A stretch of DNA of 64,000 nucleotides from Polaromonas sp. (GCF_016185115.1 NZ_JACPOF010000030.1:310001-374000); one strand, 5' to 3'. Shown: positions 18,403-27,379, counted from the first letter of the stretch. The notes: generated by a model not told the origin, from the letters alone. Made by a program: numbers and translations.

Positions 18403-19374
18403 ATGTCAATGAACAAACAACCAAATACGATACGTGATGTATTGACGCCCGAAGCGCTCAACCTGATTGACGCCGTGCACCGCACCGGCAGCATGGCCGC
18501 TGCGGCACGCGAACTGGGCGTGGTGCCTAGCGCACTCACCTACCGGGTGCGGCTGGTCGAGGATGCGTTGGACGTGCTGCTGTTTGACCGCTCTTCGCGG
18601 CAGGCCAGGCTGACCGAAGCCGGCAAGGAACTGCTGCGCGAGGGCAACCGGCTGCTGGCTGAACTTGACGCCGTGGCCAATCGCGTCAAGCGCGTGGCGA
18701 CGGGCTGGGAGCCACAGCTGACGCTTTCAGTCGACAGCATCATCTCGCGCGGCACGGTGATGGAACTCTGCGAAGCCTTTTTTGCGCTCGAACCACCCAC
18801 GCGGCTGAGGATTCGTGAAGAGGCGCTGTCCGGCACCTTGCGGGCGCTGACATCCGGGCAGGCCGACCTGGCACTCGGCGTGGCCATTGATGTGGCGGCG
18901 GGCTCGGACATGGAGGCGGCCAGCCTCAGCACGGTACAGAGCAAGCCACTTGGGACCGTGAGCTTCGTGTATGCGGTGGCGCCGCATCACCCGCTTGCTG
19001 CAGTCGACGGCCCCCTCACCGACGCAATCATGCTGCAGCATCGTGTGGTGGCAGTAGCAGACTCGATACAGCGCGGCAGCGGCATGTCTGTGGGGCTGCT
19101 TGGCGGCCAGGATGTATTTACCGTGCCCGGCATGCTGGCAAAACTGGATGCGCAGTTGCGCGGGCTGGGCAGCGGTTTTTTGCCCGAATATCTGGCACGT
19201 CCGCATATCGACACCGGACGCCTTGTGGAAAAAGCCGTGGACAGGCCACCGCGCGTGATCAGGCCCAGCTACGCGTGGCGCACCAGCGCAGGGATGAAAC
19301 CGGGCCGCGCCCTGCAATGGTGGCTCAAACAGCTGGAGAAACCCAAGACCAGAAACGCCCTGCTTGAACGGTAG
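18403..19374 (+). CDS. LysR family transcriptional regulator
   Basis: 323 residues. The N-terminal winged helix-turn-helix is clear: LIDAVHRTGSMAAAARELGVVPSALTYRVRLVEDAL, then LFDRSSRQARLTEAGKELL. The effector-binding domain follows from about residue 95 (LTLSVDSIISRGTVMELCEAFF). It is divergent from the pirin-DoxX-flavodoxin-OsmC-pirin operon, the usual arrangement for a LysR protein controlling its neighbour and itself. Two nearby ATGs (codons 1 and 3) are equally possible starts. The inducer is unknown; quinones or electrophiles are plausible from the targets. Confidence 0.9.
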   Translation: MSMNKQPNTIRDVLTPEALNLIDAVHRTGSMAAAARELGVVPSALTYRVRLVEDALDVLLFDRSSRQARLTEAGKELLREGNRLLAELDAVANRVKRVATGWEPQLTLSVDSIISRGTVMELCEAFFALEPPTRLRIREEALSGTLRALTSGQADLALGVAIDVAAGSDMEAASLSTVQSKPLGTVSFVYAVAPHHPLAAVDGPLTDAIMLQHRVVAVADSIQRGSGMSVGLLGGQDVFTVPGMLAKLDAQLRGLGSGFLPEYLARPHIDTGRLVEKAVDRPPRVIRPSYAWRTSAGMKPGRALQWWLKQLEKPKTRNALLER

Positions 19375-19501
19375 GACCAGTCAACACGCCCGAATTGCAG
19401 CCGTACGGGCACACACCAAGGCATGAGCCCGTCGACTGCGTGTAGAGTGTGTTTATCGGCAAGCTATTCAGCCCATCACAAAATCCGGAGAATTAAAAAT
19501 C

Positions 19502-20620
19502 ATGAGCACAACAATCCGCAAAAAACCTCCGGCGAAAAAGTCATCCACACCCACTCCCAGGACCGGCGCTAAAAGTGCAGCGCGTCATATTGCCGTCATT
19601 GGCGCAGGCGTTGCTGGCATGGCCTGTGCACGCACGCTGATGCAGGCTGGCCACCAGGTCACGGTATTTGAAAAGAGCAGCGGTGCCGGTGGCCGCATGT
19701 CCACGCGGACCAACGAATTTGGCAGTTTCGATCATGGCACGCAGTACTTCACGGCCCGTGATGCACGTTTCGGCAAGGTGCTGGCCATGACCCCCGGCAC
19801 GGTACGCCCCTGGAGCGCGAACACCGTGCGCATACTCGATGAACTGGGCCGCGTCGTCGCCTCAGCCTTGCCACCCAAGGAGGCCCACTGGGTGGCCAGC
19901 CCGGGCATGAACGCACTGGTTCGCCAATGGGCAGAACCCCTTGCCGCGTCCGGCCGTCTGCTGACCGATACACAGGTCATGCGGCTGGAAGCAGACAAGC
20001 TTGACCCGTCGCGCTGGCAACTGCAAACAGAGGGGCAGACAGAAGACGCTGGCAGCCACGTGTATTCGGGGTTTGATGCCGTGATACTCGCGGTGCCGGT
20101 GGCCCAGGCCAAGGCCCTGCTGCTGAGTTCGCAAACCGGCAAGACGCTGGTTGAAGCCGTTTCTGATGTGACGGTCGCCCCCTGCTGGACTTTGATGCTG
20201 GCCTTTCCGCAGGCCATACAGCCCAACCTGCCGCACCTCGGCCCACACTGGAACGCAGCACGCAGCACGCACCACCGTGTGGCCTGGGTCGCACGCGAAT
20301 CATCCAAGCCAGGACGCGGCCCCATCGAACGCTGGACGGTACAGGCCAGCCCCGACTGGTCCGAGCGCCATCTTGAAGACGACCATGAGCGTGTCAAAGC
20401 CAAGCTGCTCAAAGCCTTCACCGAAGTGACCGGCATTCGCGCAGAACCCGCGTTTGCAGAAGTGCACCGCTGGCGTTATGCACAAACCATGCAGCCCCTG
20501 GGCAAAAGCCATCTGTGGGATGCCAAGGCAGGCATAGGGATTTGCGGCGACTGGTGCATAGGCCACCGGGTTGAAGACGGGTTTATCTCGGGTCTTGAAA
20601 TGGCTCTCGCCGTTCTCTAA
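19502..20620 (+). CDS. FAD-dependent amine oxidase / renalase-like oxidoreductase
   Basis: 372 residues. After a basic, Lys/Thr-rich stretch (residues 1-30), the Rossmann FAD motif appears as IAVIGAGVAGMACARTLMQAGHQ, then VFEKSSGAGGRMSTR. FDHGTQYFTARD is typical of renalase-like proteins, and GICGDWCIGHRVEDGFISGLEMA is the C-terminal FAD contact. GGAG lies about 10 bases before the ATG. It stands alone with its own promoter region. The substrate is unknown; the basic N-terminal tail is not a recognisable export signal. Confidence 0.85.
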   Translation: MSTTIRKKPPAKKSSTPTPRTGAKSAARHIAVIGAGVAGMACARTLMQAGHQVTVFEKSSGAGGRMSTRTNEFGSFDHGTQYFTARDARFGKVLAMTPGTVRPWSANTVRILDELGRVVASALPPKEAHWVASPGMNALVRQWAEPLAASGRLLTDTQVMRLEADKLDPSRWQLQTEGQTEDAGSHVYSGFDAVILAVPVAQAKALLLSSQTGKTLVEAVSDVTVAPCWTLMLAFPQAIQPNLPHLGPHWNAARSTHHRVAWVARESSKPGRGPIERWTVQASPDWSERHLEDDHERVKAKLLKAFTEVTGIRAEPAFAEVHRWRYAQTMQPLGKSHLWDAKAGIGICGDWCIGHRVEDGFISGLEMALAVL

Positions 20621-20670
20621 CCAGGTAAAAATGGTGAACGCAAGGCAAGCAACAAAGCGGGGGTTTCGCA

Positions 20671-20761
20671 AGCAGGGGCCGCGGAACCGGCTTCGCCGGG
20701 TCGCAGGCGCAGCGCCCCCCCGGGGGGCAGGAAGCTACACGAAGTGAGCGCCCGTGGGGGC
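20671..20761 (+). repeat. CCCCCTCGGGGGG modular repeat, copy 3 of 7 (supplies the gluQ start)
   Basis: Three modules are in order: GGAACCGGCTTCGCCGGGTC, then GCGCCCCCCCGGGGGGCAG, then GAAGCTACACGAAGTGAGCG followed by CCCGTGGGGGC. The apparent gluQ start codon and first residues lie inside the third module. Confidence 0.7.
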
Positions 20762-21649
20762 TACATAGGCCGCTTCGCACCCTCACCTACCGGCCCCCTT
20801 CACGCGGGTTCTCTGGTCGCTGCACTGGCCAGCTGGCTGGACGCACGCGCGCATGGCGGCCAGTGGCTTGTGCGTATTGAAGATGTCGACACGCCACGCT
20901 GCGTGCCGGGCGCGGACCCCATCATTCTTGAGCAGCTCGCTGCCTGCGGCCTTCACCCCGACGGGCCAGTGGTTTACCAGTCACAGCGCGGGCAGCTTTA
21001 CCAGGCCGCCCTGGACACCCTGATCGCAAAAGGCCTCGCATATCCATGCGCCTGCACGCGGCAGGACATTGCACTGGCACTTGCTGCCAGCGGGCAAACA
21101 AGGCAGCGGCATGGCGAACTGGTCTATCCCGGCACCTGCAGGCACGGGCTGAAAGGCCGGCCTGCAAGGGCCTGGCGTTTCCTGGCGGATTCAAGCCCGC
21201 CGATCCACTGGACTGACAGGCGCCTGGGTGATCAGGTTCAAAACGTCGGACACGAGGTCGGCGACTTCATCCTCAAGCGCGCCGACGGGCTGTGGGCCTA
21301 CCAGCTGGCCGTGGTGGTCGATGACGCAGCGCAGGGCATCACGCATGTGGTGAGGGGTGAAGACCTGGCCGACAACACAGCGCGGCAAATCCTGCTGCAG
21401 GGCGCACTTGGCCATGCCAGGCCGCAGTACCTGCACACGCCACTCCTGCTCGCCGCTGACGGTGAAAAGCTGTCCAAGCAGAACGGCGCCCGGCCCCTTG
21501 ACGTCAGCCATCCGGTTGCAACGCTTGATCTTGCCGGCAAGACCCTGGGACTGCCAGGCAGCCCCGGCATCACCACCGTCAGCGATTGGCTCACCCACGC
21601 CACACAACAGTGGCCACGACTGACTGCCAAGACCGGAGAAGAAAAATAA
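20744..21649 (+). CDS. gluQ: Glutamyl-Q tRNA(Asp) synthetase
   Basis: 301 residues. Class I synthetase motifs are present: GRFAPSPTGPLHAGSL (HIGH-type HAGS) and EKLSKQNGARP (KMSKS-type). The zinc site YPCACTR...GTCRHG is typical of YadB/GluQ. It lacks the anticodon-binding half of GluRS, and it glutamylates queuosine 34 of tRNA-Asp. The only suitable start is a GTG giving MSARGG before the conserved YIGRFAPSPTG, and it sits within an intergenic repeat. No strong ribosome site is visible (GGGGGGCAGGAAG lies 10 or more bases upstream). Confidence 0.93.
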   Translation: MSARGGYIGRFAPSPTGPLHAGSLVAALASWLDARAHGGQWLVRIEDVDTPRCVPGADPIILEQLAACGLHPDGPVVYQSQRGQLYQAALDTLIAKGLAYPCACTRQDIALALAASGQTRQRHGELVYPGTCRHGLKGRPARAWRFLADSSPPIHWTDRRLGDQVQNVGHEVGDFILKRADGLWAYQLAVVVDDAAQGITHVVRGEDLADNTARQILLQGALGHARPQYLHTPLLLAADGEKLSKQNGARPLDVSHPVATLDLAGKTLGLPGSPGITTVSDWLTHATQQWPRLTAKTGEEK

Positions 21650-21763
21650 AACGCCCCGCAAGGCGAAAAATCACACACTCTGGCGCACAAGGCGTGTCTG
21701 GACACAACGCCGGGGCCCCTACACTACGGCGCGACCTGCATAATTTTCATCACACGCGTATTC

Positions 21764-24700
21764 ATGACTCTCTTCTCCAGGGCTTTCGGGCTTGCCGCCC
21801 CACGCTTTCGTGCCTGGCTTGCCTTCCTGGTGCTTCTTGCATCCGCCACATCTGCACTGGCACAGACCTGCGCCCTGCCCGGCTGGGACGGCCCGGTCAC
21901 CGCCAGCGGCGTCATCAACGCCTATCACGGCGGCAGCGGCAGCCCGGCAGCCGGCGCCACATCCATCAGTGTTGCCTCGGCGACCGGCCTGCGCACCAAT
22001 ACCCGTGCATTGAGGGCCGGGGACCTGATCCTCATCATGCAGATGCAGGACTCGGTCACCGGCGCCAATGCCGGATTGCATGAATATGCGCAAATCGTCG
22101 CCATCTCGGGCACGACGCTGTCCCTGAACCGGCCACTGACCAACGCCTACACCCAGGCCATGTCCACGTCCAGCGTGCGCAACTGGCAGGTGATCTGGGT
22201 GCCGCAGTACTCCTCCGCCACCATCAGCGGCACGGTCAGCGCCGACCGCTGGACCAGCAGCACCACCACAGGCGTTGTCAGCGGTGGCGTTGTGGCTCTG
22301 GACGTGACAGGAAGCCTGGCATTGAACGGCACGGTGACGGTGGCGGGCGCAGGATTTCGGGGCGCGATGGGATTGAGCGGCACGGCAACGGTTACCGCGA
22401 CCGTGACCACCGCCAACATCACCTTCAACCCCGCCAGCGTCAGTACAGTCAACGGCGGGCAAAAGGGCGAAGGTACCCAGGGCACCCCACCCGTGGTGTT
22501 TGTCGGTACCGCTGCAGGCGCTACTTACACGACGCTTCTCGGACAGGGCTACGCCCTGGGAGCAGGCGGCCAGGCAGCCATCGGCAATGCCGGTGGCGGT
22601 GCCAACGACGGTTGGCCGACGGGAGGCAACGGAACCAGTACCAACTCCCTCAACTCCGGTGGCGGGGGAGGTGCCAACGCAGGTGCCGGTGGACAGGGCG
22701 GTAACAGCTGGAACAACGGGAACACGGCAACAGCCGTCTTGAACCAGGGCACAAATACCAATATTGGGAACGTTGCAGGTGGCAAAGGTGGCAACGCCCA
22801 AAGCAATCTGGCAACGCGGCTGGTTCTTGGCGGCGGCGGCGGCGCTGGCGCTGCCAACAACGCAACTGCAAATATCGTTACAACCTGGCCACCGACCGCC
22901 ACAAGTACCGCAGCCAATGGCGCATCGGGTGCCGCCACGTCCAGCGGCGCACCCGGGGGCGGAGTTGTCCTCATCAGGGCGGGCAGTTTCTCCGCAACCG
23001 CAGGTGTCATCGATGCAAGTGGATACCGTTCCTACAACAAGTCCCTGGTTGGAGATACTGATTCTGCAGGCGGTGGCGGTGGCGGTGGCTCGGTATATCT
23101 TGTAGCCGGTTCCGGCACGGCAGCAGGACTGACCGTCAATGCCTCGGGTGGCGCTGGCGGATCATCAAACTACTACAACCATGGGCCCGGCGGTGGTGGG
23201 GGGGGTGGTTACGTCCTGACCAATATGACCGGCGGTACGCTCAACGTGGCGGGCGGCGCCAACGGAACGGATGGCTGTTGCGGAGGTACTGCCGGAAACG
23301 GAAGCCCCAAAGCCTGGAACTCTGCCCCCGGCAACGCTGGAACGGCGCTGACAACAGGTGGCGCAGCCGCTGGCGTGCAAGGCGGTGCAAGTTGCCTGCC
23401 GGTCATCGCCGTCACCAAGAGTACGACCACGCCCAGCATTACGACGACAAGCGGTGCAACGGCCAGCTACAGCATCAACCTGAGCAACAGCGGAGGCGCG
23501 GCCTCCAACGTCTTCATGATTGACGCCACGCTTCCCCCGGGGTGGTCATACACCTCAGCGATTGCGCCCACATTCAATTACAGCCCCGCACCGCCGCCTG
23601 CGGCGAACTCCAGCGCAGCGGGCGCCGAAACCACCTCCGCTTCCGTGCCGGGCGCGTTACCGGTCAATACGCTGACCACCGTCAACACGGGTACGGCGGT
23701 GTCATTGCGCGCAGCAGGCACTGCCCCGGGCGTCACGCCCACCACCGGCAACAACACCGTGACATTTGGCAGCTTTTACCTGCCGCAAAACAGCAGCGTC
23801 ACCGTCAGTTTTGTAGCCACCATCCCCAACACAGCGACAGTGGGCGTCTACCACAACCCGGCTGGCGTCATTTTCCTGGACCCCACCCGCACGACGGCGG
23901 TGCGCATGGTCAGCCCGGCAAGCAACGTCAGCGCCAACCGCAACAGCATTGGATACAGCGCCAATACGACCTATGCCAGCGGTGGGACAAGCACCGTTGG
24001 CGGCAGCAACTACAGCGGTCTTGCGGCCGGCCCCACCACGGATGACGTGACGCTGCTGCCCGACCTGTCTGTCACCAAGAGCATGAACACCCCCACGTTC
24101 ACGCTCGGGGCCTCATCGCTAAGCTACGTGATCATAAGCCGCAACAATGGCCGCCCCGTCGCCGACCAGGTGTATGCCAACACCCAGGCAACAGCCCAGT
24201 CGGCCACCGCCATCATGTCCACGCCACTCTCGATGACAGACACGCTGCCCACGGGCATGACGCTGACCGCGATAACCAACAGCGCGCCCGCAATCTGGGC
24301 GTGCTCGGCAAATGCGACCAGCACGACGTTCAGCTGTTCGGCAAGTTCTGCGATCTACCCCCTGGCGGCATCCAGCAACCTGGTAAGCGTGACCGCGACG
24401 GTCACCGTGGGTTCGACGGCCTGCCCCGGGCCGCGCGTGAACACCGTCACCTTTACCATATCCCCACTGGGCGATGCGGTGCCGGGCAACAACATCGGCA
24501 CTGTCACCACCCCCATCAACTGCAACACCAACCTGACCGTGACAAAAACCGATGGCCGGACCACAGTCGCCGCCGGCGCCACGACCAGCTATACGCTGAC
24601 CTTTGCCAATCTCGGCCCCGCAGCCGCAGATGGCGCCCTGTTGACCGATGTGCCCAGCGCCGGCCTGACCTGCTCGGTTGCCAGCTGTACGCCGGGCGGA

Positions 24701-24829
24701 GCGGGTGTCTGCCCTGTCGCCGGGCAGTGGCCGAATCTGCTTGGCGGTGGCCTCACGCTGCCTTCTTTCGCATCAGGGTCAACACTCACCTTCATCGCGA
24801 GTTGCAACGTCACGGCCACGGGGCAGTAG
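21764..24829 (+). CDS. Large secreted protein, Gly-rich with three DUF11-like repeats
   Basis: 1021 residues. A Sec signal peptide (AWLAFLVLLASATSALA, cut before QTC) is followed by about 180 residues of beta-rich sequence (DLILIMQMQD, LNRPLTNAYTQ). A long Gly/Asn/Ala-rich region with many GGGGG runs follows (about 230-540). Three DUF11-like Ig-type repeats then start with the VTKS/VTKT motif near residues 550, 770 and 925 (SYSINLSNSGG, SYVIISRNNGR, SYTLTFANLGP). No C-terminal anchor, sorting signal or autotransporter barrel is visible; the frame stops just after the third repeat, so the protein could be truncated. It may be a surface or matrix adhesin. The specific role is unknown. Confidence 0.75.
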   Translation: MTLFSRAFGLAAPRFRAWLAFLVLLASATSALAQTCALPGWDGPVTASGVINAYHGGSGSPAAGATSISVASATGLRTNTRALRAGDLILIMQMQDSVTGANAGLHEYAQIVAISGTTLSLNRPLTNAYTQAMSTSSVRNWQVIWVPQYSSATISGTVSADRWTSSTTTGVVSGGVVALDVTGSLALNGTVTVAGAGFRGAMGLSGTATVTATVTTANITFNPASVSTVNGGQKGEGTQGTPPVVFVGTAAGATYTTLLGQGYALGAGGQAAIGNAGGGANDGWPTGGNGTSTNSLNSGGGGGANAGAGGQGGNSWNNGNTATAVLNQGTNTNIGNVAGGKGGNAQSNLATRLVLGGGGGAGAANNATANIVTTWPPTATSTAANGASGAATSSGAPGGGVVLIRAGSFSATAGVIDASGYRSYNKSLVGDTDSAGGGGGGGSVYLVAGSGTAAGLTVNASGGAGGSSNYYNHGPGGGGGGGYVLTNMTGGTLNVAGGANGTDGCCGGTAGNGSPKAWNSAPGNAGTALTTGGAAAGVQGGASCLPVIAVTKSTTTPSITTTSGATASYSINLSNSGGAASNVFMIDATLPPGWSYTSAIAPTFNYSPAPPPAANSSAAGAETTSASVPGALPVNTLTTVNTGTAVSLRAAGTAPGVTPTTGNNTVTFGSFYLPQNSSVTVSFVATIPNTATVGVYHNPAGVIFLDPTRTTAVRMVSPASNVSANRNSIGYSANTTYASGGTSTVGGSNYSGLAAGPTTDDVTLLPDLSVTKSMNTPTFTLGASSLSYVIISRNNGRPVADQVYANTQATAQSATAIMSTPLSMTDTLPTGMTLTAITNSAPAIWACSANATSTTFSCSASSAIYPLAASSNLVSVTATVTVGSTACPGPRVNTVTFTISPLGDAVPGNNIGTVTTPINCNTNLTVTKTDGRTTVAAGATTSYTLTFANLGPAAADGALLTDVPSAGLTCSVASCTPGGAGVCPVAGQWPNLLGGGLTLPSFASGSTLTFIASCNVTATGQ

Positions 24830-24869
24830 CTGCGGCAGTCCAAAAATCAGGCTCGGCGACAATACAGGG

Positions 24870-25586
24870 ATGAGTGAGCATCCCGACCTTCCACCCCAAA
24901 CCCCGCCGGCAGCGCGCACCATACGCAGTTTTGTGCGCCGTACCGGCCGCACCACGGCGGGCCAGGCCAAGGCCTTTGCCGACGTAGGCCCGCAGTTTCT
25001 GGCGACCTATGCGCAGGGCGCCATGGACTTCCCGGCAGTCTTCGGGCGCGAGGCGCCTGTCGTCCTTGAAATCGGCTTCGGCATGGGCGAGGCCACGGCG
25101 CACATTGCCGCCGTCATGCCCGAGAAAAACTTTCTCTGCTGTGAAGTGCACACGCCCGGCGTGGGCGCACTGCTCAAACGTATTGAAGAACAGTCGCTGA
25201 CCAACATCCGCATCCTGCAGCACGACGCCGTTGAAGTCATTGACCACATGCTGCCGCTGCAAAGCCTGGATGGCGTGCACATCTTTTTCCCCGACCCCTG
25301 GCACAAGAAAAAACACAACAAGCGCCGGCTGATACAGGCACCACTGGTTGCCAAGCTGGCAGCACGCCTCAAACCCGGCGGCTATCTGCATTGCGCGACC
25401 GACTGGCAGCCCTATGCCGAGCAGATTCTGGAAGTATTGAAAGCTGAGCCGCTCTTGAGAAACACCGCACCCGAAGGCGGTGACGGTTATGGCGTCAAAC
25501 CCACCTACCGCCCGCTCACCAAGTTTGAGAACCGCGGCATCAAGCTCGGTCACGGGGTCTGGGACGTCGTCTTCACCCGGGTTTAA
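24870..25586 (+). CDS. trmB: tRNA (guanine-N7)-methyltransferase TrmB
   Basis: 238 residues. The SAM-binding motif is VLEIGFGMGEATAHIAAVMP. The family signature is IFFPDPWHKKKHNKRRLIQ, and the C-terminal TKFENRGIKLGHGVWDVVF matches the tRNA-binding end. It makes m7G46 in tRNA. The ATG near MSEHPDLPPQ is chosen; an in-frame extension upstream would overlap the previous gene. It is followed 17 bp later by a pseudouridine synthase, giving a two-gene RNA-modification pair. Confidence 0.95.
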   Translation: MSEHPDLPPQTPPAARTIRSFVRRTGRTTAGQAKAFADVGPQFLATYAQGAMDFPAVFGREAPVVLEIGFGMGEATAHIAAVMPEKNFLCCEVHTPGVGALLKRIEEQSLTNIRILQHDAVEVIDHMLPLQSLDGVHIFFPDPWHKKKHNKRRLIQAPLVAKLAARLKPGGYLHCATDWQPYAEQILEVLKAEPLLRNTAPEGGDGYGVKPTYRPLTKFENRGIKLGHGVWDVVFTRV

Positions 25587-25603
25587 ACCCCCAAAGCTCG
25601 CCG

Positions 25604-26515
25604 ATGACAAGGCCAAAGACAGACGGGCTGCTGACACGCAATGGCGTAGGCCCCAGCTGCGTCAGCCTGCCCGGCGGTAGCTGGCCGACCATCACTGATT
25701 TTCTGGTTGAGCGCTTCCCGGCGATTGCGCTGGATGTCTGGCTGGACCGCATGGCCAACGGACTGGTGCAGGATGAGTTTGGCGAGGCGGTCACACCGCA
25801 GCGCCCCTACCGTGGCCACATGCGTGTTTACTACTACCGCGCGCTGGACGATGAGCCACGCATTCCGTTTGAAGAGCAGGTGCTCTACCAGGACGAACAC
25901 CTCGTCGTCGCAGACAAACCGCACTTCTTGCCCGTCACGCCTTCAGGCCACTACCTGCAGGAAACTCTGCTGGTACGCCTGAAGAACCGCCTGAACATAG
26001 ACACCCTGACGCCGATTCACCGCATAGACCGCGAGACCGCAGGGCTGGTGCTGTTTTCAACCCGGGTGGAAGACCGCAACGCCTACCAGGGCCTGTTCAG
26101 GCAGCACACCATCCACAAACACTATGAAGCGATTGCGCCCTGGCGTGCCGATCTCGCCCTGCCCCTCACGCGCAAAAGCCGCATCGTTGAAGACGAGCCC
26201 TTCTTTCGCCAGCGCGAAGTACCGGGTGAGCCCAACAGTGAAACCCGGATTGATGTGATGGAAGTCATGGGTGATGTCGCGCGCTATGCGCTCAGCCCCA
26301 TCACCGGCAAGAAGCACCAGCTGCGCGTGCACATGAATGCGCTGGGCCTGCCCATCATGAATGACCGCATGTACCCGCCGGTGGATGTGACGCCTGATGA
26401 TGACTTTGCGCAGCCCTTGCAGCTACTCGCAAAGTCAATCGCCTTTGTTGATCCGGTGACAGGAGAGTCGCGACGCTTTGAGAGCCGGTTGGCGTTGCAG
26501 GGCTTGACGCACTGA
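25604..26515 (+). CDS. RluA-family pseudouridine synthase
   Basis: 303 residues. The catalytic motif is HRIDRETAGLVLFS, with the nucleophilic Asp near residue 142. Other family blocks are YQDEHLVVADKPHFLPVTPSG and SPITGKKHQLRVHMNALGLPI. The N-terminal ~90 residues (WPTITDFLVERFPAI, GHMRVYYYRAL) resemble the YliA/RluA-like subgroup with an S4-like segment. It isomerises uridine in rRNA or tRNA; the target base cannot be assigned. It is probably co-transcribed with trmB. Confidence 0.88.
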   Translation: MTRPKTDGLLTRNGVGPSCVSLPGGSWPTITDFLVERFPAIALDVWLDRMANGLVQDEFGEAVTPQRPYRGHMRVYYYRALDDEPRIPFEEQVLYQDEHLVVADKPHFLPVTPSGHYLQETLLVRLKNRLNIDTLTPIHRIDRETAGLVLFSTRVEDRNAYQGLFRQHTIHKHYEAIAPWRADLALPLTRKSRIVEDEPFFRQREVPGEPNSETRIDVMEVMGDVARYALSPITGKKHQLRVHMNALGLPIMNDRMYPPVDVTPDDDFAQPLQLLAKSIAFVDPVTGESRRFESRLALQGLTH

Positions 26516-26583
26516 TCGGCTTGGCTGGGTATCCCCGGGGCAATCAGAATCCTGATTGAATTGTCATGGCCACTCAAATAGAT

Positions 26584-26647
26584 GACTAACGTTCACATTA
26601 AGGGACAAGCCGCTTGCGGCACGTCTCTCTCGGATGTGCGGTTAGCG
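26584..26647 (-). other. attC-like recombination site 1 (end of cassette 1)
   Basis: Read on the minus strand, CGCTAAC and GTTAGTC form the outer R-type boxes. Inside them, CACAT pairs with ATGTG as L-type boxes, with unequal unpaired spacers (CG versus GTT). A variable central part contains GCCGCAAGCGGC. The stop codon of the upstream minus-strand gene falls within the R'' box, as is common for integron cassettes. The core matches GTTRRRY with one mismatch. The length of 64 bp is within the attC range. Confidence 0.55.
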
Positions 26648-26953
26648 ATTTAGCCACAATCCGATTGCCACCGATCCAATCAAAACCAGGCCAAACGCAA
26701 GTCCAATCAGTCGATGCAACTGGTCGTACTCTCCTTCTTTTACTCTCAAGCCTACTCCGATTAGTATTTCGCGCTTGCCTAGGTACTGAGCGATGATGCT
26801 GGCCCCGTAAAACACTACCCCCACACTCCAAATCGAAGGAGACGGCATATTAAGTCCAAAGAGATGATGTCTCTCAATCAAATACAAAATAACTGGGAAA
26901 AGTGCAGTAAGAATTAAAAGGAACTTTCCAATTCGATCAAACATGGCAGTCAT
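26642..26953 (-). CDS. Small membrane protein of an integron-cassette-like unit
   Basis: 103 residues with no family I recognise. Two or three membrane helices are visible: FLLILTALFPVILYLIE, SIWSVGVVFYGASIIAQYL and LIGLAFGLVLIGSVAIGLWL. The DNA is AT-richer than its surroundings: I count about 44% GC over 26641-26940 against about 62% in a sample of the preceding gene. The start codon lies 13 bases after the cassette core site, with no obvious ribosome site, and the stop lies in the attC-like box. Both are typical of cassette genes. A second start three codons in is possible. Confidence 0.6.
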   Translation of the reverse strand: MTAMFDRIGKFLLILTALFPVILYLIERHHLFGLNMPSPSIWSVGVVFYGASIIAQYLGKREILIGVGLRVKEGEYDQLHRLIGLAFGLVLIGSVAIGLWLNR

Positions 26954-26960
26954 TTTTGAG

Positions 26961-27041
26961 AGCTAACGTAAAAGTGATCGGTGGACCATTGGCACGCGAA
27001 AGCGGGTCGCAAAAACGTCCGTGTCGATCGATAAGTTAGAC
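26961..27041 (-). other. attC-like recombination site 2 (end of cassette 2)
   Basis: On the minus strand the outer boxes are GTCTAAC (perfect RYYYAAC) and GTTAGCT. Inner boxes GATCG and CGATC pair, leaving unpaired spacers of 5 and 8 bases. The centre contains GCGACCCGCTTTCGCG, a typical variable terminal structure. The site lies directly between the two small minus-strand genes, the position expected for a cassette junction. Length is 81 bp. Confidence 0.6.
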
Positions 27042-27042
27042 C

Positions 27043-27354
27043 TCATAAGATCACTCCTACCAGGATCATGCATCCCAGCACAGAGTAGACGGAGCCGAGC
27101 CCAACCCAATACCTGTCCATCGGTGTTGCTCGGCCCTCCGATGTAATAAGCGCGTACCCGAGCAACCCTGTACCGACGACACCGGCAAGATACGAAACGA
27201 CCAACATTGCGACTAAGACGAGAAGCAAGCCCAGGTTCAAGCCAGCGTCATCCTCGGGCGAGGCGAGCCACGAGTGCAATGCGAAGCCAAGAAATGGAAC
27301 GACGAATGTCGTTGAAAGCGATGCCAGGATGATTCGAGCGGCGACGCGTTTCAT
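27043..27354 (-). CDS. Small membrane protein of a second cassette-like unit
   Basis: 103 residues, unrelated in sequence to the neighbouring 103-residue protein. Three hydrophobic segments are visible: IILASLSTTFVVPFLGFAL, LGLLLVLVAMLVVSYLAGVVGTGLLGYAL and YWVGLGSVYSVLGCMILVGVIL. It has no recognised domain. Its stop lies 1 bp before the attC-like box. Base composition is closer to the chromosome than that of the other cassette gene. No third core site was found on its upstream side, where the transglutaminase gene ends 25 bp away. Confidence 0.6.
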   Translation of the reverse strand: MKRVAARIILASLSTTFVVPFLGFALHSWLASPEDDAGLNLGLLLVLVAMLVVSYLAGVVGTGLLGYALITSEGRATPMDRYWVGLGSVYSVLGCMILVGVIL

Positions 27355-27379
27355 GAGTTCAAACGTTCAAGGCAAGAAG

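Noticed and set aside
21719..22801. Long antisense frame opposite the Gly-rich secreted protein
   Set aside because: The Gly/Ala-rich coding strand lacks antisense stops by composition; the product is low-complexity with no start context.
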